This document shows, piece by piece, positions 10,251 to 22,724 of a stretch of DNA of 64,000 nt (within the stretch, counting starts at the first letter, position 1; every line of letters starts with the position of its first letter). The DNA lies in the NCBI GenBank assembly GCA_949130485.1, contig OX422184.1:21468824-21532823 (forward strand). The letters are read 5' to 3'. The notes below the pieces were generated by a model. That model saw only the letters and a list, made by a program, of their open reading frames with translations. It did no database searches and was not told the DNA's origin. The DNA comes from Agelas oroides (lineage: Eukaryota; Porifera; Demospongiae; Agelasida; Agelasidae). The translations under genes and the position numbers were made by a program.

Positions 10251-10969
10251 CTTTACAAAGATAGCAACAACCCATCATCTCACAAATGCACACTACATTG
10301 AAACCATCCTCTCCCATCGCACATTAACATGTGGCTAGGTACGTATCTGGATGTGTGCCAACTCAAAACGCAGGATTTTAAGTGTTTGTAGAGTGTATCT
10401 AGCACCTGTAGACAAGGCAGTCTTTCAACGTTTTGCACAGTTTGAAGGTATTTAGCTTGGATCTGGATAACTGGTGTTTTTTGTGCCGACAGATAGACAG
10501 ACAGATAGATAGACAAACTTAATGACAGAAATCGTTTTATTTAGCTGTTCTGAGAAGTGAGTATGGACATTTTGCCATCATTCTGTGTCTTCACGGACTA
10601 TGAAATGGGGTTATAAAATTGTTGGAAGAAATTGAGGTGATGATGGTTGGTTCCTGACAGAGGTTTCAAATTCTGACATCACTTCAGCAGTGAACACGAT
10701 GAACAGTGGAGGAGACCAGTTCAAGAAAATTGAAGAACTAAACATTTCGCATCACATCCGTGAATCCACAGCGATGTACAACAGTAGCTAGCTAGCTAGC
10801 AAGTTAATCCACAGCACTACTTGTTACTAAGGGTTCATCAAGCTGCCAAAGGCGGCTCAATGTGCCCTTGATGTTAGAATTATCACTGATTCAAAAGATT
10901 CACTCCTTTGAAAAGGAAGCTATAGGCAGCTGGCTAGCTATATATAGGCACAGCATTACAGCAATACAG
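10251..10969. other. No gene seen
   Basis: Sequence upstream of duplication copy 1. It includes a short (ACAGATAG)-type microsatellite around 10490-10515 and no convincing exon. Confidence 0.4.
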
Positions 10970-12590
10970 TATTCAACTACCTGAACAGTGTTTCACCTAG
11001 AAGAAAATGTTTGGAAGTGAAAGTGTTTGGAAATTGCACAGCACAAAGCACTTTGTGACACTCTGCTTTTGGCTCCCTGCACTTTGCTAATTAGAGAACA
11101 CCAAGCTTCTAGTGGGGTGTGGTTGATGAGTTAGCTCTTAGTTTATTATGCTGCTATTATAGAATAATTTGTGATTAAACAAACTTCTATCCCTTTGGAG
11201 GAAAGCTAGACTGCTTGGGGGAAGTTTCCCCCCTTCTCCCACCTGTAGGTGAAACCCTACCAAACTACTCAAAACTGCAACTGAGAAGCTTGGACTCACC
11301 CTATCTCTGGCGGTACTAGGCAGCTAGCCCTCAGGCATGTCAATAGCTTGATTTGGGACTAGTAGCAAAGCTAAGCAAGGCTACCTCAACAGTCATAACC
11401 ACAGAACTACTGGAGCTAGACTCCTCTTGCAAACCTTACAGAAATTAATAAAAGGCAGCTGCGCATCTTTGTGGAGCCAAGGTAATTGTTTACAGTATCA
11501 TTTGTCGATGCATTTCTGTTCCATGCCTGAATAGATGTAAGCCATGCCTGTTCCATGCATGGAATGGTAGACTCATGCAGACTTAGTGGAGCAAAGGTAA
11601 TTTTTTAGAGTAACATGTGTTCACACATGGCTGTCCCATCTATTTCTTGCATGAACTTACACATGGACTTATGTATGAAGAGAACCATACCTGTATCATG
11701 CATGGCACAGGAGAATGATGAATGGAACGTGCATGGAATTGTAGATCCATATAGTGCATGCATTACGCATGATACATGTATGGATCAACCACACTATATG
11801 TGCACATGTGCAGTTTAGCATTAACCCAATGGATATGGATTACTCACAGACGTACAAACAATACATTCCATAGACCTACTGCAATGTAATAATGATCAAT
11901 GCCCACTCAATACACAAGAACATGCCATGCTGTGCTGTTGTGGTTTTGTAGCTTATTATTAACCTCTGACCTGCTGTGCAAACTTGGAACTGTCCCAAGA
12001 TCCTTCCTTAACCATGAGTGTTCTTCCCAGCTTTTATTATACCACTATGTCATTACCACCTCGAATTACATAAGCTTCCAAAAATATGCCCCCCCCCCAA
12101 CCCCTTTTTACATACCACTTTGAGGTAGAAGTTGGAGGGTGTATGCTCGAATATTCAATTAGCATCGTTCATACACCCCACACCCCACCAGGTTCCTCGT
12201 GATGTTACACACAAGAACAAAAATCATGATGGCTTCTGTGACTATCTGGAAGAATGACAGCTTTGCCAAAGTGCACTACGGAAACTCACTGACACTTGTA
12301 TTGATACTAAGCCGAGAAGTATTGAAGTAACTTGCTTCGTCAGTGGTGACATAGAAGGACCCCGTGTAAGCTCATACTGCAAACAAAAATGACACTTGCT
12401 ATGGGGTATTTACACAAGCAAGAAATACTTATGCAAGAAATCAGGGTTTAGGAGGGCACTTGCAAAGAAGCAAGCACAGCAAAGAAGACAGCGATAGGGA
12501 AGTCACTATGCCATCCGATTTTGGTGCTAGTCAAAGGTTGTAAAACCTCACTAATGTCCACAAACCCATCAAAAACACACTCGTACACCC

Positions 12591-12745
12591 TTGGGTGCAA
12601 ACTCTGGGAAGCAATCTGATCAACACAGTACATCACTATCTTCAAGGCATCTTGGGTGCAAACTCTGGGAAGCAATCTGATCAACACAGTACATCACTAT
12701 CTTCAAGGCATCTTGGGTGCAAACTCTGGGAAGCAATCTGATCAA
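12591..12745. repeat. 61-bp tandem repeat, 2.5 copies
   Basis: Units begin TTGGGTGCAAACTC at 12591, 12652 and 12713 and include GCAATCTGATCAACACAG. Copy 2 has three units at the same place (33840-33990) and copy 3 has one (52242-52290), so the array length varies between duplicates. Confidence 0.85.
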
Positions 12746-15700
12746 TAAATGTACATACCAGACAATACATGTACGTACAAGCAAACAAGATTTTCAAGAC
12801 AATAGTTTCTAATTCTTAGAGGTGAAGCTCTGCTATTTGTAAATACATTCAAGTGTTGGCAGGCACTTAGTGATGTACTGTGTTACATACAAATGTTGTC
12901 AATGATGTATAGCACACAAAATAACACTGAACAGCAACAACATTCCTGAACCTCCCTTCTGAATACACATACGTACATTTGCCATGAAACAAGGGTTCCA
13001 TCATACGCACAGAACAGAGATAGGCAACATAATAGGAAAATTCTGCAACACTTGTTAAGATCATGTGGATACTCAAGCAGCTGAGTGGGATGGCAGCCAC
13101 AAACCCAGCTGTGGTTTGTGATTGAGATGATGGATGAAAACTGCACTTCTTATTGATTGGAAGATCACCCTTGACTTTGAACACATTAACATGGAATGCA
13201 AGGAGACTTGGGCGAGCAAAAACTTACAACTCTCGAAAATATGCCCAACCCCCTATTTGAGGAGCATTGGAAGCAGGCATTGCATGGTGCATGGCATGTT
13301 TATAACTGGGCCTGGTATGCAGTGGGCATTAATGATTATTCCAAGGTTTTCATTATACACAAGAACATGGCATGCTGTGGTTTTGTGGCTTGTAGCATAT
13401 TAACATCTGACTTGTATGTAACTATGGAAGCCTGTCTCAAGTCAGGGTTTCAAATACGGGGGTGGGGGTGCAATCGCCTCCCCCCCCTTGCCAGATTCTC
13501 ACCTCCCCTTGGAAATTAGGTTAGCATTTTTTTCAAGGGGTAATTGGATGTAATGAATATACAGAACTGAAACTCACCGCAAGGAATATACAGCATAAGG
13601 TAACCTGAGGCTATACACAAGGAGAATGTACAGTTTTTAAAACCTAAACAGCTATTCTTCCACTCTTTCTGTTCCACGTATCTACAATGTCTTCAAGGTC
13701 ACTATCTATAGACAGTGTGCCTGCTTGGGTGTGGTCTGTATATTATACTTGAAAGTATACGATTTTCCGCATACTCACTGCCATTTTGTAGGGCAGTAGA
13801 ATAGCAGTAATGTACGTACACATGGACCCCTTGTTGGTTCCCTACCAGCAATACTCACAGCTTAGTGGCTCATGTATGTTATAGGGCTAATAGCGATGTA
13901 AGTCATACTGTAGCAATTTTAGATGCAGCTCATGGTAACGTTCAGCAGCCTCATTGCCGTATAAACTTGCCGTTCACAGAGCCATTCTTTGCCCCACATT
14001 ACGTCATCAGAATAATTATGACGTCACAACCCGTGACATCACTGCCACTTGTAACCATGCCCTTTTAGGCACACGGTCTATAGGTGCTAAGTGTCTTATC
14101 AGCACCAGAAATATGGCCATCTCATCATGTCATTTGAAAACCACAAATGGTCTGAAAATGTACCAGAAGCCATCTCAAAGGGTCTGAAATTCAAAAATTT
14201 CTGGGGGTACCCCACCCTACAAAATTTTCTATATTTCGAGTTATTCACCAAACCCTTCCTTTCCTCCCCTTTCTCGCCCTACCCATACAGGAAGGGTCTG
14301 GGAACCAAACTAATGGGCTACAGGGTAGCTAGTAGCATGTATATATAGCATTGTGATTTTACTGCCTAGTAAGTATTGTGTAGCACTGTAAGATTTCCTG
14401 GCTAGCTATACAGGCACAACATTACAACCAGTGTCTGTATCCAAATACTGAACTATAGGTTGGAACTGCAACTGAGAAGTTTTGACTCACCCTATCTCTG
14501 GCTTTATGGGCAGTTAGCTCACAGGCATATCAGTAGCTGTTGCTTGACTGGAGGCAAGCAGCAAAGCCAAACAAGACCACTTGAGCAAGACTTCTCTAGA
14601 AATAAATGAACCACAGCTGCTAACAGTTTGTGGAGCCATGGTAATTGTTTACAATATCATTTGTCCATGTATGGCTGTTCTATGCATGTAAAGAACAGAA
14701 CCACGCCTGCATCATGTATGGTCTGGAAGGGAGACTGATGCATGGAACATGTGTGGACTTGTAGACTAATGCATACAATGGGTAGATTTGATCATGTATC
14801 ATACGTGCATTATGCACAATACGCACATGGATCTACCATTCCATGAACATGTGCAATAATGATTCCCACTTCATACCAGGCCCAGTTATAAATATGCCAT
14901 GAACCAATGCCGCTTTAGTTATGTTTCAGTGGTGGGGTTAAATAATGGGGATGGTAGTTCTGGAGAAGACTAGAGAGATATGAGTTTGGCTGATGGTTGA
15001 GGTTGTAGGGAAGGGGATTGGCACTAAACAGTAAGAGGAAGGATACGGTTACTACGTAATTCCACACTACTAGTAGAACAATTTTATTAGGATGTTGAGA
15101 GTGGTGAGTATGGCAATTATGCTGTCATTCTGCAAGACTATGAAATGGATCGTCTCAGAGGATTGACGTGAGAAAGGTTGGTACTTTGACAAGACATTTG
15201 TCAGGGTAGTTCAAATTCTGTCATCATCTTCATGAGGTAGCGGTGAAGATTAGGGAAGATTTGTTCAGAAAGATTGAAGAGCCGTACATTCCACAGTTGT
15301 ATATAGCACTGTGATTTGTTCAATCACTAGCTATAAATCTACTTTCAAATGCTGTATAGCACAATAGGCAGGTATGAAACACCCTCTCTACACACCACCA
15401 TTGAAATGTTAAGTGGGAAGCCAGGACAGCAACTGCTATGGGCAGGGTTTAGGAAGTGATCCAAATGGTGCCCTTACATAAATTCACCACATTCAAATGG
15501 TGCTCCAATTAACCAAATGGTGCAAAACCATCCACTAAAGGTCTAGCAAGAACCCTGCCTACTGCCGTCTGCACTCAATCTTCAGGATCGCTCGCTGCAT
15601 GTTGACCGAAAATGGCCACGTGACCAACCACTCCAACAGCTATACGCAGCTCATCGCACAATGCTGTCATCATCCCGATTGTATAGCCAGCTTCTGTGAA

Positions 15701-17969
15701 GTAGCATCACTCCATTGTTGCCTGAGCTCCAGTATATTGCTGCAGCTGCTCCTGGGACAGTTTGCTACTGCTATCCACACATACTGGCTGATGGGTACTA
15801 ATATTCATAGGGTTCTTATGCTCGAGGGGGTACTACTATTCAGGAAATTGATAGCAAACACTTTGATAGGTACTTATATTCATAGGGTACCTGTAATTGA
15901 TGGGTACTTACACTCCAGAGTTGACAGTATGTGAAAGCAATATCTTGACATGCCGTTCATTTGCCATATGCTGTAAACTGTCAACATTGCTAAAGGCATC
16001 TATTGCTTGTTACCTACTCTTTGTTCTTTAGTGAAAGAGTTCGACTTGGAAAGCCAGTGCTGACGAATGGCTCAACTTTTATAGCAGTCTCTGTAACACT
16101 TCTACCAAAAATCAAGCATCATATTAACCACAAAGTAGCAGATATCTTCTGTACGCATTGTTATTTCAAAATTGCCAAGAGAGATACCACCTAATACAGT
16201 TGGGAAGGTTGTGATTGAGTCACCATCTTTCATTATCTTCTCCTTATCACCACACAATATCTGGTGAGGCACAAATTGTTGCTCACTCCTTCATATACAC
16301 AAAGGCCAGGACCAGGCCTTTCATCGACACAGACTGTCAACTATAGCTTCTGCCCTCACTTCTGATTTGTTCGATAACTAGCATGGTGCAGCGCTTTAGG
16401 TTAGCTGGCTAGCTAGTATAAGGTAAGCATTAGTAAAGTGTCTACACATGCAGCAATATCCAACTACCTGAACTACTGAAAACTTCAACTGAGAAGCTCG
16501 GACTCACCCCATTTCTGGCTGTAAATTTGAAAATTAAATATTGTGTTCACTTTACTGTGTGCGTGTCCATAGAAAGGGTATCAAGACAGGAGAGCAAAGT
16601 TCATGTTTGAAAAACAATGGAATTGTGCTACACAAAATGCACAAGGAAGTGGGGAATTCCCCTTTCCACTAGGTAAATTTGGACACCCTGTTTCTGGCAG
16701 ATTGTGTTGCTCCAGCAATGCCAGTGTATTCCAGCGGTTTTGCTTCACACAAACTTGCCTAGTCACAGAGAAGACTGGCGCTACTCTTGAGGAATAACTA
16801 GCACACATTCACAGTAACACTAATTTTCAAAAGAAGGGGGGCACAGTCATAAGTGCTAGCTACTCCCATCTCCCTTTCCACATGATTTAGTGGCTTGATG
16901 CTCAAACAAGAGCCATGCCATTTTGTGGACCAACTTCTGGAGACAACTTCTACCCCATGAAACCAAGGATATACTTGCTAGCCTCCATTTTAGTTTATAT
17001 CATCAGTTTACTTCACACCAACCAGCCTAGTTGGAGACAAGAGACACAAGATAGGGCTGTGTTAGTACTCAGGGGTGGGTTGGAACTGGCTAAGAGCTTT
17101 ATATGTGTGGAGCTGGAAAACGGGACAGTTAGAGTCTTGGAGTCCAGCAGTCTTTCCTCTAACAACTAAATACACTGTTTGCGGTAGGTAGCTAGGTGGA
17201 GATCCCTCGTAGAGGGAACTATGGGCCTAGGGTGGATTGAAATTTGCCCAAGTGGATAGCTCACTAACCCCACCTCAGCCTTTGGCTTAATTATCTCCTA
17301 ACCAAAGGCTGCCTGCGGTTCAGTTTGGGAATGGAAATCGGAGTGGAAATGGGAATGGGAATAGGAATGAGGTTGTTTAGGGTGAGTCTTAGTGCCTACA
17401 TGTATGTGCAAGAACACATAAGAATGGACAGCAAGAAATAGATAAACAGAGGTAAGATACCCGACATTTCTAGAACACTTCCTGCCACTGTCACACACAT
17501 TTTAGTCAGGTAGATGGATCACAGTTCGTGTACTGACTATTAGCCAAAAGCAAACATTACCAGACTCCCATACAACCACTGAGTGTTCACAAAACATGCT
17601 ATGTACCAATGCCTGCTTGAGTAGGCTTCCAAGGTGCTGGTTGGGGCAAGCGTGAGCGAGCCCCACACTAATGAGTGGAACAGCAGATTTTCTCTTTCTC
17701 TCTCTCTATCTGTCTATATATGTACATAAATTATCAGAGAGTCGGTAGACTATGTAGGAATGGCGCTGATGCGCAATATAAGCAATACTTAAGCAAAAGC
17801 CATATAACTTCACCATAAATATGCTAAATGCTGATTTAAGCGCCCAAGTGTTGACCTTTGCTTTTATGCTATCATCCCTACCTTGCTTGCTTACTTTTGG
17901 CATGCCATGCACCCTTTTACATTTTTAATGTGTTTTTTTTAAAATTATTTCTTGTATAATGTATATTTC

Positions 17970-19003
17970 CAGTAGAAAGTGACTTATCCGAACTTGAGTT
18001 ATCCGAATCTTACTTATCTGAACCACAAAATTAATGATATTTGGGGCGAGCGTGAGTGAGCCCCACACTAGTGAGTCGAATTGCCGATTTTTCATATATG
18101 TGTATATGTGTATATATATCTGTTGTACGTCGTTCTGTAAATGTAGGTTCATACTCTTTTAAAAACAATCCACACACCGCATGCATGCATGTACGGACAG
18201 AATATTGAAAAGAACGCGTGCACACATACACGGTGAAGTTATAAATGCTATATGAACTGCAACGTGGAGACCTACTTCAGAGTTTTACTTCACAGTTTTA
18301 CTTCAGAGTTTTACTCCACAGTTTTACTTCAGAGTTTGTCGTTACTTGTTTCGAATATGAATACCAAGAGCAGTTCTAGAAGAGCTCTCAACTCACCGCA
18401 GGAGCAAGAAGATCAGTGGGACTAACAGTTGTGTAGAAAGGCTCACGCAGCTTACCGAACGCAGTAGGTGGCAGATATTTTGTTTCATAGCTGATGCGTG
18501 GCGACTTCCCTCTACTATTTCTCAAAAAACCCTCAAGTCTTGAAGGACTAGGCATGCCAGACTGTGTTCTGACTTAGCCTATAATTGCAACAATTGGAGT
18601 AGCTGCGTGTTGGTAGGACAAATCGCCAAATGGCTCTGTTGTGTGGTAGTACCCCACGAAAAGCTTTCTCTGCAACCATGACAATTTTCTAAGCTATTGA
18701 GCACTTTTGTAGACAGTAGAGTTACAAACCTCGTTTTAGCTACATGCCATGCTTGAATTGCCTGTGTGCTGTCTGACCCTTTACTGGTAAAGCCATAGCT
18801 ACATAACAGTCAATGCTGTAGTGCATTGCTTGCTCACGCTCGCCCCACAATGTTCTACATTCCCCTAGTCATAGATAGTTTGCTGTGCATTAAAAGGGAA
18901 GTAATCTGCTTGTACACAAATAGTATTGCTTTACTTATCAGAATATTTCAGTTATCTGAACACCCCTTAGTCCCGGCATGTTCAGATAAGTGACTTTCTA
19001 CTG
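17970..19003. mobile_element. Pogo/Tigger-like non-autonomous element
   Basis: The left end CAGTAGAAAGTGACTTATCC and the right end GATAAGTGACTTTCTACTG are inverted repeats, with further TTATCCGAA / TTATCTGAAC motifs inside. TA follows the right end. TIRs of the CAGTA...TTATC type are known from Tigger/pogo elements. A second element (18042-18847) is inserted within it, and the same nested pair recurs in copy 2 at 40319-41346. Confidence 0.6.
18042..18847. mobile_element. Nested element with TGGGGCGAGCGTGAG ends
   Basis: The left end is TGGGGCGAGCGTGAGTGAGC; the right end is the complement of TGGGGCGAGCGTGAGCAAGC. It lies wholly inside the pogo-like element, so it inserted later. Inside are TTTTACTTC(A/C)(C/G)AG direct repeats (18280-18335) and a short peptide start MNTKSSSRRALNSPQEQ at 18358. 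Partial ends of the same family occur at 17641, 40001, 46050, 49530 and 63817. The superfamily is not recognised. Confidence 0.6.
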
Positions 19004-19176
19004 TACTATATAAATGCTTCTCATATGTTGTGCCATATGTCATCACACACTCAAATTTAATATGAGCATCAGCATACAGTCGAAAGCAAACAACACGTGG
19101 ACATATAAAAGCTTGCATTGAACTGTTTCAATTCTACTTCAGACTTCTTGAGAGTTTACTTGTACTCGTATTGAAC

Positions 19177-19371
19177 ATGGATACCATGAGCATACCCACA
19201 AGAGCCCCTGAGCCATTGCAATATGAAGAAGACAAGAAATGGCACAGGAATGAACGGGACAGGTCGGGGCACAGACAACGAAACAAAAGGTACAAGTTTC
19301 ATGTACATATGGCCAGCTACATTGGACGTGGCGTTCTTCCAAAATGCTGCAGCAGTCGTAGTGATTGTTGA
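19177..19371 (+). pseudogene. Charged ORF fragment, possible retro/Helitron-type relic
   Basis: An ATG ORF starting MDTMSIPTRAPEPLQYEEDK followed by a basic, Arg/His/Lys-rich stretch. Copy 2 has the same region at 41513 onwards, but there the ORF is broken by a TAA soon after the start. The spacing of RAPE..., E-D-K and R-R-N-R residues is faintly like the charged STPR-type repeats found in some transposon-linked proteins. I cannot confirm that. Treated as a relic. Confidence 0.25.
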
Positions 19372-20311
19372 TCTCATATAACACCATGAGGAACTGGGTA
19401 GGGTGAGGTACTTAAGCATGAGACTAATTGAACATTTCAGCAAACTCCTCCTCCCCACTTTTGCCTCAAAGTAGTGTGCAAAAAGCAGGGCGTATTTTCA
19501 GGAGCTTATGGTGTATTTGTAAACACATTTTCAAAAAGCTTGGGCAAACCTAAATGAATCACACAATCAGTTAATTAATAATCCTTTAAACCCACTTTTG
19601 GTTACATCACACTACGCTGGTGCTGATTCTGAGTCAGCAGAAAGGGTGGGACAGGGACAAGTGGATGGGGTCACCTGCAGGGTACTGTGCACATGGCAGC
19701 TGCTAGGCTTGGCCATAAAAGAGCCATGGTTAGCACCGAGTGGGCCAATTCCCCACCCTGGTTGCATGGACAGGCATAGAAAATGTTATTCTCACCTTTT
19801 GGGGGGTTAAATTCTGGTAGGGAAGGTGGCTTGGGCTCTGAGCGGGTATTTGCGAACCAAGAATGCTGACTATTGCATGCTCGTTAATGAGTGGGCATGG
19901 TTAAGGTCACAAGTCTGCTAATTAAGGCTGGAAGTGCACTTGGGTTCAGTTTTGGAGTCGGAGCTCAGACAGATATAGTGTGTGTTAAAGGTATGCATTC
20001 GCTAAAAGTAGTCACAAGATTAGGATTTAAAGGGTTTCAATTAATTAACTTAAACAAGAGCATTCTGTGTGTATATAATGTACAGTAGAACCTCTCTAAG
20101 GTGGACACCATAGCTACTACTGCTGAATGCTCACTGTATGGAGGTGCCTATTTCAAAAATGGCACTTTCGCTACCACACACTTTTGCGTTTAGCTGTCCT
20201 CCGTGAGGCTTTTGTCCAGCTATATGTACCTTGCTGATCATAAAAGAACTCTCAAAGAGGAAGGCTGGGAACTTAAATAAGCTTTTATTGTATTTGTGGT
20301 GAAGTTATATG

Positions 20312-20446
20312 TGGCAGTCCCGTGTAGAAATCGAAGGTTATTCCATCGCGTATTTCGATTGCATTGCTACGTTCAAAGCACCGTATCGCTGAACTTCCAT
20401 TAAGGGCGGGGCTCATACGTGCTTCGTAGATGCATGAATATCTAAT
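20312..20446 (-). pseudogene. Coding-like fragment, inverted relative to copy 2
   Basis: On the minus strand it reads IRYSCIYEARMSPALNGSSA and continues to ...EIRDGITFDFYTGLPH. The same fragment occurs on the plus strand at 44035-44171, with mostly C/T and G/A differences at CpG sites. It stands before the HIRAN remnant here and after it in copy 2. I do not recognise the protein. Retention of the frame in both copies argues for a coding origin. Confidence 0.35.
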
Positions 20447-20491
20447 AGGTAAGAGTGATGAAGCCATGCTAAGTACTTAACACACTACAAA

Positions 20492-20660
20492 TTGGATTAC
20501 AAACACAGGAAACCGCAAGATGTGTCACTTATGTTGCGTGATAACGAGATTCATAATTCATTTGCAGCAGCTTTTGTGCAGAACTGTCATACTTCAGGCG
20601 ACATTCCAAATATCTCAGGAACAGTATCCCTGATTGGAACCGGACAAGCAGCATTGGCCT
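20492..20660 (+). pseudogene. HIRAN-like gene remnant, copy 1
   Basis: The reading frame keeps the pattern of the intact ORF at 50031-50393: W/R-K-P, then L.LRDNEIHNSFAAAFVQN, then GDIPNIS. These align with LPVQREVNNIHNDFAVAVLK and VGHVPREIS of the intact protein. The N-terminal VRG block and the C-terminal half (cysteine, Trp-Tyr-Phe) are missing or unrecognisable. A near-identical remnant lies at 43591-43755. Confidence 0.5.
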
Positions 20661-21454
20661 TTTCGGTGATGTATGATATAAGCCAGAGGTCAAAAATTGC
20701 GCTCGCAGTAATAAGTTTAGATATGCTTGATGTGTTGCAGGAGCAAGTTTTAGCGTAATTGCCCCAAGTCTTTATAGCAAGAGCTCGAACATATATCGCT
20801 GCAAATAGAACATAATCAAGTCAGATATTTGGAATGTAGAATTCTTATACAAGGTAAGTTCTAAAGCATGGTTTCTGCTTACTGCATGCTGCTTAAACTA
20901 CAAACTACATATTCAAACAGAGCAGTCTTAGAGCTTCAAAAAATGTCAATATTGCTAGGTAGGGTGAGCAAGAAATGCACATCTTATGACTAGTTGTTCA
21001 GCCCAGTTCAGCCCAGAAGGTTGAACCACTACTTTAATATTGTACAAGACTTAAAAAACAAGAAAGATGTAGGGATGACTGCCAAAAAGTTTGCAAACGA
21101 GGTACGGTAGGGATGATATAGTAGTGAAGGTAAATTTACAAAGCCTCATCCCTGCAACGTTTTCACATTAGTTTGCAACTGCAATGTAAAAAGATGTAGG
21201 GATACTTTTTGGCATGCCATCCCTACATCTGTTTACATTTTTAATGTTTTTTAACTCTTGTTTCTGTACTTTTTTGCTCAGTTACAGTTAGACCTAAGCC
21301 TAAGAAGAATGTTTCTCTGAAGTGTAACCATAACCCTAGAACTTGAAGCAGCATTGACAGTCTATAGTAGTGGTTCCAAGCATGTAGTATACCAGCTGCA
21401 ATCCGATGAAGGCCTAACCACTCTCCGTACCAGATTTCGAGCCCTTTGTGAATC

Positions 21455-22170
21455 CGATTTCAGTCCTGGTTTTCGATCAAATGACAACTGACCAGCACAG
21501 AAAACTGTACCGACAGAGCATAAAAGCTGACCGGCATTACTAAAGCTATATTTTGTAGTGTAGCTAAGCAACTAAATGCAGTGCATTACATATGTGGTGT
21601 CCATGAGCCTTCCCCACAACTACGGGAAGATTCCGTGCTGGACAACGCATGCAATTTCACGTGTGCACTAGTCTCGTTCCCAAACCAATGACAGTGGTTA
21701 CTGGTTTGGGAATGAGACTGGATGAGCGCATGCGTACAAGATTAGAAAATGGCGTCCTTCGTAACGGACAGCAGCCGGGCAGTGCTGTGAACAGCTTTTT
21801 TGACCACAGTAAATCTGAAGCTATGAAGTTGCTGAGTGGTTGGGAAGCTGTGCGCTCTGACGAGCATCAATTTCATGCTAAAATCAAGGTAAGTACCAGA
21901 GCTATTTTCGATTTATCGTCTTTTGACAAGTGGTCTGAACAAAGAAAGAAGAAAACGGCACTTTCACTACCACACACTTTTGTGTTTAGCTGTCTTCTGC
22001 ATGGCTTTTGGGCAACTATGAGTCTTGCTGATCACAAAGGCACTCAAAGAGGAAGCATGGGCACTTAAATACGCATTTGTGGTGAAGTTATACAGCTTTT
22101 GCTTAAGTATTGCATGTATTGGGTGTCAGCGCCATCCCTACATAAAGAGCCTACCGACTCTCTGATAGTG
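21455..22170 (-). repeat. Repeat family Q, copy in minus orientation
   Basis: This is the reverse complement of the unit at 23871-24665. It runs from an AACTGACCAGC block to CATCCCTACAT and the diverged terminus ...CCTACCGACTCTCTGATA. It contains a CTGGTTTGGGAATGAGACT hairpin (21668-21722) and an exon-like segment (21790-21888). The termini resemble a DNA transposon end (GAGAGTCGGTAGACTCTC), but no target duplication was established. Confidence 0.65.
21790..21888 (+). pseudogene. 33-codon exon-like segment in family Q
   Basis: The frame reads DHSKSEAMKLLSG and ends DEHQFHAKIK, directly followed by a strong GTAAGT donor. The three other Q copies share the pattern EAMK.LSG...R...QF.AK and mostly a GT donor at the same place. 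Unlike them, this copy has no ATG at the start because of a one-base indel. No protein family is recognised. Confidence 0.4.
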
Positions 22171-22724
22171 GGTTATTTTCAAAAATTCAGCCGGTCCCTC
22201 AAGCTGCATCCTGGTTACTGACCATAAATCCCTTTGGCTATGATGCAGCATAACATTATACAGAGTGGATTATGTAGTTCTTGCAGACCGAATATCTCCA
22301 TCACTATCTACTGTTACTTGTGAATGGTTATTGTCGAGCACATTAGGGCGAGGCTACCGATCTTGCATTGTCTGTTCTCGGTTGGCAGGGTGCGGCTTAC
22401 ATAGTTATGTGCTAACATCTGTCACACAAAAATCTGTCACACTTAGAAATGCAAACAACATTATGCTTAGGAATACAACAGTGATCATGGTTGGGAATGC
22501 AATTCCTACCCAGCACTGCAGCAGTGCTAGCAGTCTCATTGTTCCCTACCGGCTGCAGTTTCATACCAGTACTGGGGTCAGCAGAGCATGGCCAGCGTGT
22601 GCCAGCACCAGCAAAGCAAAGGCAGAGAGCTAGACAGAGTAGAGCGATAAACAGAAGCTTGAGGAAGTGGATTCCGAGAGGCCAGCAGAGTGCAGTCAAT
22701 GCCTTGCAACACTAAGGGAGTGAT

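Larger units (their letters stand above)
10970..20980. repeat. Segmental duplication copy 1
   Basis: Its first part (to about 16530) matches 50643-60274 once the insertions at 54314-58146 and 59259-59655 are removed. The part from about 12650 to the end matches 33840-44025, and 14800-17900 also matches 60410-64000. All copies are in direct orientation and agree almost base for base, with scattered substitutions and small indels. Copy 1 lacks several insertions present in the others (36112, 36934, 42004, 54314, 59259), so it shows the empty sites. No clear gene is seen except the remnants listed separately. Confidence 0.85.

Noticed and set aside
12448..12687. Minus-strand ORF with repeated ASQSLHPR words
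   Set aside because: The peptide repeat is just the 61-bp tandem DNA repeat read in frame. The unit is not a multiple of three, so it would not be maintained as protein repeats.
13134..13519. ORFs of 89 and 107 codons that recur in copies 2 and 3
   Set aside because: They overlap each other in different frames and are shared because the DNA is duplicated. No motif, and in copies they run into the poly-C tract.
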